Source of the DNA: Robiginitomaculum sp.
GTDB taxonomy: Bacteria; Pseudomonadota; Alphaproteobacteria; Caulobacterales; Maricaulaceae
Direction of reading: 5' to 3'
DNA length: 57,457 nucleotides
Assembly (NCBI GenBank): GCA_021776565.1
Contig: JAJFFQ010000010.1
Span: forward strand, 1 to 57,457
Shown: positions 52,944 to 57,457 of the stretch, in pieces
Layout: the number at the start of each line of letters is the position of its first letter
Numbering within the stretch: position 1 is the stretch's first letter
Notes under the pieces: generated by a model
Told to the model about the DNA's origin: nothing
The model's database searches: none
The model's input: only the letters and a program-made list of their open reading frames with translations
Program-made: the position numbers and the translations under genes

Positions 52944-53951
52944 ATGAATGCCTTGCGATCTTTAGCAGATAAACTGGGTGCCGTTTCAGAGGTTTTCTTT
53001 GTGATCCTTAGTGGGAATATTCTATTTTCTTTAGTATTCGCCGGTCTGATCCCACCTAGCGTGCGAAACATAGCGTTTACCCCGCAAGCAGGGAATGAAT
53101 GGCCCGCAGCTTTATCTTCGGCTGTTAACATTGGTGGAAAGCTAGGGTTGGTTTTACTCATGTTCATTTTGTTGTGGAAGTTGTTGTACCGCAAACATTT
53201 TTCTCAAGCGAACATCACACGGAATTCTCATTCTCTAATAAAATTAATTGGTGTTGGCGTGTTGACATTTGCGTTTGCCAATTTTCCGTGGAAATTAATC
53301 GTTCTGGTAAACCAAATCATCCCGTTTGGCGAAGGGCTTCACGGGTGGGATGCTGTAAATTCAGCAAAGTTTTCTACTGGTTTGGTGGTTTTTGTGCTGG
53401 CCAGCGCCATGTTAATACCGCCTTTGCTTGAAGAGATATCGGTCAGAGGGTTTCAGCTTTCGCGCCTTAATATGAGCTTTGCGCCAATCTCTGCAATTTT
53501 GATTACCGGTATATTCTTTCCGCTAATGCATGGTCATTTTTACCAAAAAGACCCGGTGGTATTGTTGTTGTTGGTCTCATTTATTTTTTCATCAACAATC
53601 TATGGTTTTATTGCCTACCGGTATGGATCGGTCATCCCGGTCATTATTGCCCATAGCCTTGCTAATGCACCGGAACCGTCCAACTCGCTCTGGATGGGGG
53701 CCATTGTGCTGGTAATGCTAAGTGTCGTTTTTGCTTGTCGTGCTCAAATTCTTGCCGCCAGCGCTGCTCTAAGAAAATTATGGGTTGATGCGGGCATCGG
53801 CAGGTTTGATGTTCTTTGGGTAATTCCGTCTGTTTTACTTGTTATCAGTCCGGTTTTTGCTAACCGCAGCAACATCATGATGTCTGCCGGGATATTCTTT
53901 GGCTTGATGGTTCTGGCCCGCCTGTTATCTCCAAAAAAAGCGAAGGCTTAG
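52944..53951 (+). CDS. CPBP-family intramembrane protease
   Basis: A 335-residue membrane protein of about eight segments with the CPBP/Abi motifs: LLEEISVRGF (Glu163, Glu164, Arg168), FFPLMHGHF (His196/His198) and IAHSLANAP (His237, Asn241). These form the glutamate-dependent active site of Rce1-like proteases; in bacteria some give self-immunity to bacteriocins. AGGAG precedes the ATG. The C-terminal 90 residues form extra membrane helices. Confidence 0.85.
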   Translation: MNALRSLADKLGAVSEVFFVILSGNILFSLVFAGLIPPSVRNIAFTPQAGNEWPAALSSAVNIGGKLGLVLLMFILLWKLLYRKHFSQANITRNSHSLIKLIGVGVLTFAFANFPWKLIVLVNQIIPFGEGLHGWDAVNSAKFSTGLVVFVLASAMLIPPLLEEISVRGFQLSRLNMSFAPISAILITGIFFPLMHGHFYQKDPVVLLLLVSFIFSSTIYGFIAYRYGSVIPVIIAHSLANAPEPSNSLWMGAIVLVMLSVVFACRAQILAASAALRKLWVDAGIGRFDVLWVIPSVLLVISPVFANRSNIMMSAGIFFGLMVLARLLSPKKAKA

Positions 53952-53963
53952 ACAGGTAATGGT

Positions 53964-55175
53964 TCAGCCAAGCTCTTCTTTCAATGCCCCAAGGCATTTA
54001 TCCACATTTCCCCGGCTTGCACTGGCACCCATCAGGCCGATGCGCCAGGCCTTGCCGGCCAGCGCACCAAGCCCTGCACCAATTTCAAGGTTATGCTTTT
54101 CAAGAAGTGCCTTGCGTATTGCCGCTTCGTCGCTGACCCCTGTCGGAATACAAACCGTGTTGAGCTGTGGCAAGCGGTAGGCTTTATCCACCAAAAAGCT
54201 AAAGCCCAAAGCCTCCAAACCATCACGCAAATGCTCATGACAGGTCTGATGACGGGCAAAGGCCGCATCCAACCCTTCTTCGCGCAGCATGAGAAGCCCC
54301 TCATGCAGGGCATACATGGCATTGATTGGCGCGGTGTGATGATAGGATCGTGCTGGGTTTTTAGTTGCGCTATCGCGATGCTGGCGCTCGCTATTTGAGC
54401 GCGCACTTTTTTCCTCTGCGCTATCGCGATGCTGGCGCTCGCTATTTGAGCGCGCACCTTGCCAGTAATTCATTACCAGAGACAAATCCAGAAACCAGCT
54501 TTGCACCGGAGTTTTGCGGGCCTCCAGGACGGCTATGGCCCGGGGGCCAAAACTAATGGGGGAAAGCCCCGGCGGCACGGACAGGCATTTTTGCGTGCCT
54601 GAATAAATTGCATCCACACCCCATTCATCAACCTTCACCGGCACCCCGCCAAGGGATGTAACCGCATCAACAATTGTCAAACAGCCATGTGCTTGTGCCA
54701 GTGCGCACAGGGTCTTGGCGTCGGATAATACCCCGGTGGAGGTTTCCGCGTGGACAAAGGCCAGAGTTTTGGCTTTGGGGTGAGTGTGTAAAACCTCCTC
54801 AACCTTTTGTGGATCAACCGGCTGGCCCCACTCATCATTGACAACAATTGCCTTGCCGCCGGCACGGGTAACATTTTCCACCATGCGCGTGCCAAAAACG
54901 CCGTTGACGCAAACAATAACGCTATCTCCCGGCTCTACAAGATTGACAAAGCAGGTTTCCATACCGGCAGAACCGGGTGCAGACACCGGAAACGTCAGGG
55001 TATATTCCGTTTGAAATGCATATCGTAACAGAGCCTTGATCTCGTCCATCAAGTCAATGAACTGCGGATCCAGATGACCGATAGTGGGCCGCGCCATAGC
55101 CTCCAATATCCGCACTGGCACATCAGATGGCCCCGGCCCCATCAAGATTTTGGAAATGGGGTGAAAACTGTTCAT
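53964..55175 (-). CDS. Alanine--glyoxylate/serine--pyruvate aminotransferase family protein with a repeat insertion
   Basis: A 403-residue PLP enzyme of class V. It has GPGPSDVPVRILEAMARPTI, SAPGSAGMETCF, HAETSTGVL and the PLP Lys196 in SGTQKCLSVPPG. After NYWQG (residue 240) the family normally continues within a few residues to YHHTAPIN. Here 33 residues are inserted (241-273), made of two copies of ARSNSERQHRDSA separated by EEKS and encoded by palindromic repeats at 54366-54457. The frame is kept and the rest of the protein is intact, so it may still be active. Confidence 0.9.
   Translation of the reverse strand: MNSFHPISKILMGPGPSDVPVRILEAMARPTIGHLDPQFIDLMDEIKALLRYAFQTEYTLTFPVSAPGSAGMETCFVNLVEPGDSVIVCVNGVFGTRMVENVTRAGGKAIVVNDEWGQPVDPQKVEEVLHTHPKAKTLAFVHAETSTGVLSDAKTLCALAQAHGCLTIVDAVTSLGGVPVKVDEWGVDAIYSGTQKCLSVPPGLSPISFGPRAIAVLEARKTPVQSWFLDLSLVMNYWQGARSNSERQHRDSAEEKSARSNSERQHRDSATKNPARSYHHTAPINAMYALHEGLLMLREEGLDAAFARHQTCHEHLRDGLEALGFSFLVDKAYRLPQLNTVCIPTGVSDEAAIRKALLEKHNLEIGAGLGALAGKAWRIGLMGASASRGNVDKCLGALKEELG
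54366..54457 (-). repeat. In-frame tandem palindromic repeats inside the aminotransferase gene (copy pair 3)
   Basis: Two identical 41-base copies (54366-54406, 54417-54457) start TGCGCTATCGCGATGC and end CGCTATTTGAGCGCGCAC, with 10 bases between. Unit distance is 51, a multiple of three. They match the repeats at 507 and 50870 in the conserved left part CTATCGCG and right part CGCTATTTGAGC; the outer GTGC/GCAC has become GCGC/GCGC, which still pairs. Read on the coding strand, each gives ARSNSERQHRDSA. Confidence 0.85.
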
Positions 55176-55190
55176 TGATCTGCTCCAGGC

Positions 55191-55796
55191 CTAATTTTCA
55201 TTTGCGCTTTTGTTCATTGTTTCGCTTGCAAGAACACATTCTGGATTTGTTGAACCAGCGTCACAATAAACGTTCTTGTTAACCTCCACAGGCGGGTGAA
55301 GGATGACCCATCCCGCCAACAACACCAGAAAAAAGACGAAACCGGATACAAAACCCGTTAAATAACTGCGATGCGATCGGGTAAATGACAATATTGTAGT
55401 CAACCCAGAACCGTTATGGTGCCGCGATGCAATCTGTTGGCCGTATACAGGCCGAACGTTTAACTGATAGCCATCGCCTGGCAAGGTAGTGATGAATTTA
55501 TAAGGGCGCGTTGTATCGCCAAAAGCCCGGCGCAGACGTGAAATAGCCTGGGTCAGGGCTTCATCCGAACCTTCAAATCCCCAGAGTTCATCCAGAATAT
55601 GCTGGCGGGAAACCGGCCCATCGGCGCGTGACAGCATTGACAGTATCTGACCCAATTTGGGTTCAAGAGTAAACTCCTCGCCGTCTTGCACCAAGACGCG
55701 CGTGGCCGGGTGATAACGGATGCTGCCATACAATACCGTCACATCAAGAGCCGTATCTGCAAGCTCGGTTGCGGTATGTGGTTCAATTTCGCCCAT
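55191..55796 (-). CDS. Membrane-anchored winged-helix regulator (ToxR/CadC-like)
   Basis: A 201-residue protein: an OmpR-type winged helix (about 20-112; FTLEPKLGQILSMLSRADGP, HILDELWGFEGSDEALTQAI, then the wing ITTLPGDGYQLNV), a linker, one membrane helix (147-166) and a short outer tail with two Cys residues (YCDAGSTNPECV). This is the layout of CadC and ToxR, which sense signals through the periplasmic part. GAGG six bases before ATG 55796 sets the start; a frame to 55925 would overlap the divergent gene. It likely regulates the serine hydrolase opposite. Confidence 0.8.
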   Translation of the reverse strand: MGEIEPHTATELADTALDVTVLYGSIRYHPATRVLVQDGEEFTLEPKLGQILSMLSRADGPVSRQHILDELWGFEGSDEALTQAISRLRRAFGDTTRPYKFITTLPGDGYQLNVRPVYGQQIASRHHNGSGLTTILSFTRSHRSYLTGFVSGFVFFLVLLAGWVILHPPVEVNKNVYCDAGSTNPECVLASETMNKSANEN

Positions 55797-55897
55797 CTCA
55801 TCCCTCATGAAATATTTGCAGATGTTTTGGTCAGGACAATTCCTACCATATTGTGCACGTTTACGGCTCCATTGTTTTTTTTCAAAGGTGCCTCGAA

Positions 55898-57319
55898 ATG
55901 AGTCAAGTATCAAGCCAGCCTTCACGCATTATAATGTTAAAGATATGTTCGATCATTGTCCTCGGTTTAACCGTATTCGCGTTATTACCGGGTGTGCCCC
56001 TTGCACAGGAGGGTACAAATAATGCGGATTTGCAAAAGCGCCTGGAAAATTCATTTCAAACAATAAAAGATAGTGGGTTTAGCGGCTTAATAGCTGTTAG
56101 CCTGAAAGATCAGCCAACAATGTATGTCAATTTTGGTGATGCTGAAAAGCAAGTTCTGCCAGACCAGAACACGTTGTTTGATATTGGTTCCATCACCAAG
56201 ACCATTACCGCAACCATGGTGTTAAAGGCCGTTGAAAAACACCTGCTGGATTTGGATACATCATTAAGCGATGTTTTCGATGACATCCCGGATGACAAGG
56301 CCGATATTACTGTACACCAGTTGCTTACCCACTCGGCGGGGTTTGTTGATTCCATTGGGCATGATTTTGAACCGATAGAGCGCAGCGCATTTTTGAAACG
56401 TGCATTTGCCTCCAGACTGATATTCAGCCCCGGCACGCAATATGCCTATTCCAATGTTGGTTATTCCGTGCTTGCGGCCATGATCGAAATGCGTAGTGGT
56501 AAAACCTATGAGGCTTTTTTACATGAAGATGTTTTGGCAGGGTTAGCGATCAAAACCCTGGGTTATGAGAGCACCTATGATCCTGCCCGGTCTTACCATG
56601 ATAAAAAGGGCGCAGACATTGCCATGGTTAGCTGGGGCGGGCCAAAGCCCTATTGGCATCTGGTAGGCAATGGTGGTTTGGTGTCGACAGCTGGCGATAT
56701 GATTGCCTGGAGACGGGCATTTACCGCAGGAAAAATAGTGTCTGCGAACATGGTCGAGCACGCGCAAACCCCACATGTCAGGGAAGGCGAAAATGCTCCC
56801 AGCCATTATGGTTATGGTATGGTGGTGCAAAACCAACCGGTTCTTGGACAGTTTTACTGGCACAATGGCGGCAATCACATATTCAGTGCTAACTGGACAG
56901 ATTATGCGGACAAGGGTGCTATTGTTTTTGCCACTTCAAACTCCCCTGATATGAACGCCGATCAGGCGGTAATGCTCGTTACCGGGGCTTTGTTTGATGT
57001 TAAACTGGCCATGAAAACCTCTGATGACGACGACGGCAATGCAATGCCAGACGCTAAAGATGTTGCCAACATCAAGGTAATGGTGAGTGCATTTTTTGAG
57101 GCTATAAACAGCAATGACCCGGTTAAATGGGAAGCGTTTATTCGCACCAATGGCACAGAACAATTTGTTTCCATGGCCCCAATGGAATTTCATATAAAAA
57201 TGTTTGGGCAAATTCACGGTGAAATGAAAGGCTTTACCCGCCTGCGCATTGCCATTACCAGCCCTGATGAGGTCATGGTTGGTCTCATCAATAAGGACAC
57301 CGGTGAAAAAAAAGATCTA
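55898..57319 (+). pseudogene. Serine hydrolase (beta-lactamase/class C-like), 3' end broken by IS630
   Basis: The frame starts at ATG 55898 behind AAAGG and has no stop up to the window end. It encodes a signal peptide (about 1-36), then a class C-type serine hydrolase: SITK (Ser98, Lys101), YSN (Tyr184, Asn186) and HNGG (322-325). After about residue 370 comes a small NTF2-like region (VMVSAFFEAINSNDPVKWEA). At codon 474 (CTA, 57317-57319) the sequence meets the end of an IS630-type element at a CTAG target. The conserved catalytic domain is complete, but the natural C-terminus is replaced by element sequence. Confidence 0.78.
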
Positions 57320-57457
57320 GAGCATTTCCGGTTTAGTTTGATCCATATCCGCTTGCGGCAAAGAAGTTTGCACATTCCTGTTTTGAGAACAGTTCAAGGA
57401 CTTTTCCGGCACTCTTCCAAACGGCATCCACAGTTCTGGGGGCCAGTCGTTTCATGT
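57320..57457. mobile_element. IS630-family insertion sequence, one end (runs off the window)
   Basis: The element begins after the TA of CTAG (57317-57320), the preferred IS630 target, with GAGCATTTCCGGTTTAG as its probable terminal repeat. A transposase reads inward from the right. The other end is outside the window, so the repeat cannot be confirmed. Confidence 0.7.
57333..57457 (-). CDS. IS630-family transposase, C-terminal fragment
   Basis: The minus-strand frame entering from the right edge ends at TAA 57333-57335. Its last 40 residues read APRTVDAVWKSAGKVLELFS, then KQECANFFAASGYGSN, which matches the usual end of IS630 OrfB transposases (RTVDALW and ECANYFAxxGY). The DDE core lies outside the window. 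The frame overlaps the probable terminal repeat by a few bases, as is usual for compact elements. Confidence 0.8.
   Translation of the reverse strand, partial: MKRLAPRTVDAVWKSAGKVLELFSKQECANFFAASGYGSN

Noticed and set aside
55797-55925. Longer N-terminus of the winged-helix regulator
   Set aside because: It would overlap the start of the divergent hydrolase, and the GAGG ribosome site fits ATG 55796.

Overview
The window reads as one stretch of an alphaproteobacterial chromosome of moderate GC, cut at both ends by insertion sequences. The class assignment rests on gene content and order: a dgt-SPOR-nagZ-scpA-scpB-tatABC run, a uvrC gene close to a pgsA-like gene, an alphaproteobacterial-type AspRS, a class IIA HAD phosphatase of the TIGR01459 type, and a complete branched-chain 2-oxoacid dehydrogenase operon. 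A Caulobacterales/Maricaulales/Parvularculales-like marine lineage is my guess below class level, with low confidence.

Layout. 1-91 is the 5' end of an IS256-like transposase, then a gene-free repeat-rich stretch to 627. 628-6642 (minus) holds Tat export (tatABC), the condensin partners scpAB, nagZ, a SPOR protein and dgt. 6725-9678 (plus) holds erpA, a HigBA-type toxin-antitoxin pair and aspS. 9686-14211 holds a pentapeptide-repeat protein, an unknown nucleotidyltransferase-like protein, a nucleotide-sugar dehydratase/epimerase and kdsA. 14591-20152 holds mnmA, a sulfide:quinone reductase-like flavoprotein, dodecin, an ankyrin protein and a thiolase. 20158-24394 holds sfsA, tRNA-Leu(TAA), an acyltransferase and a globin-coupled chemoreceptor. 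24621-31364 is a long minus-strand run (CaCA antiporter, FolM-like SDR, a collapsed folB, uvrC, an AT-rich three-gene cassette, a pgsA-like gene). 31562-41226 holds a degenerate hybrid kinase, a HAD phosphatase, a HEPN pair fused by overlap to thiE, a Sel1 protein, efp, suhB, dapE, rarD and asd. 41450-50716 holds a TPR protein, a LysR regulator, a glycosyltransferase pair, an Lrp-type regulator and the divergent bkd operon (E1 alpha, E1 beta, E2, Lpd). 50782-57457 holds tRNA-Met, a repeat cluster, an exported methyltransferase-like protein, AraC, a CPBP protease, an aminotransferase and a winged-helix regulator divergent from a serine hydrolase that an IS630 element has broken.

The most striking signal is a set of short palindromic repeats that do not stay between genes. 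One family has a 45-bp period and occurs as tandem pairs at 507-577, 50870-50948 and 54366-54457. The last pair lies in frame inside the aminotransferase and adds 33 residues. A second family, a long inverted repeat, occurs between genes at 14313-14373 and again inside the E2 gene at 48299-48411, exactly in the flexible linker. This resembles the protein-coding palindromic elements known from Rickettsia, here in what looks like a free-living relative.

Other points of interest are a folB gene reduced to its two ends, a hybrid kinase that has lost its phospho-acceptor His but keeps an intact receiver, a perfect 12-bp inverted repeat over the ribosome-binding site of a TPR gene, a PIG-L-like gene whose conserved N-terminus has no usable start codon, and the absence of argS from its usual place.
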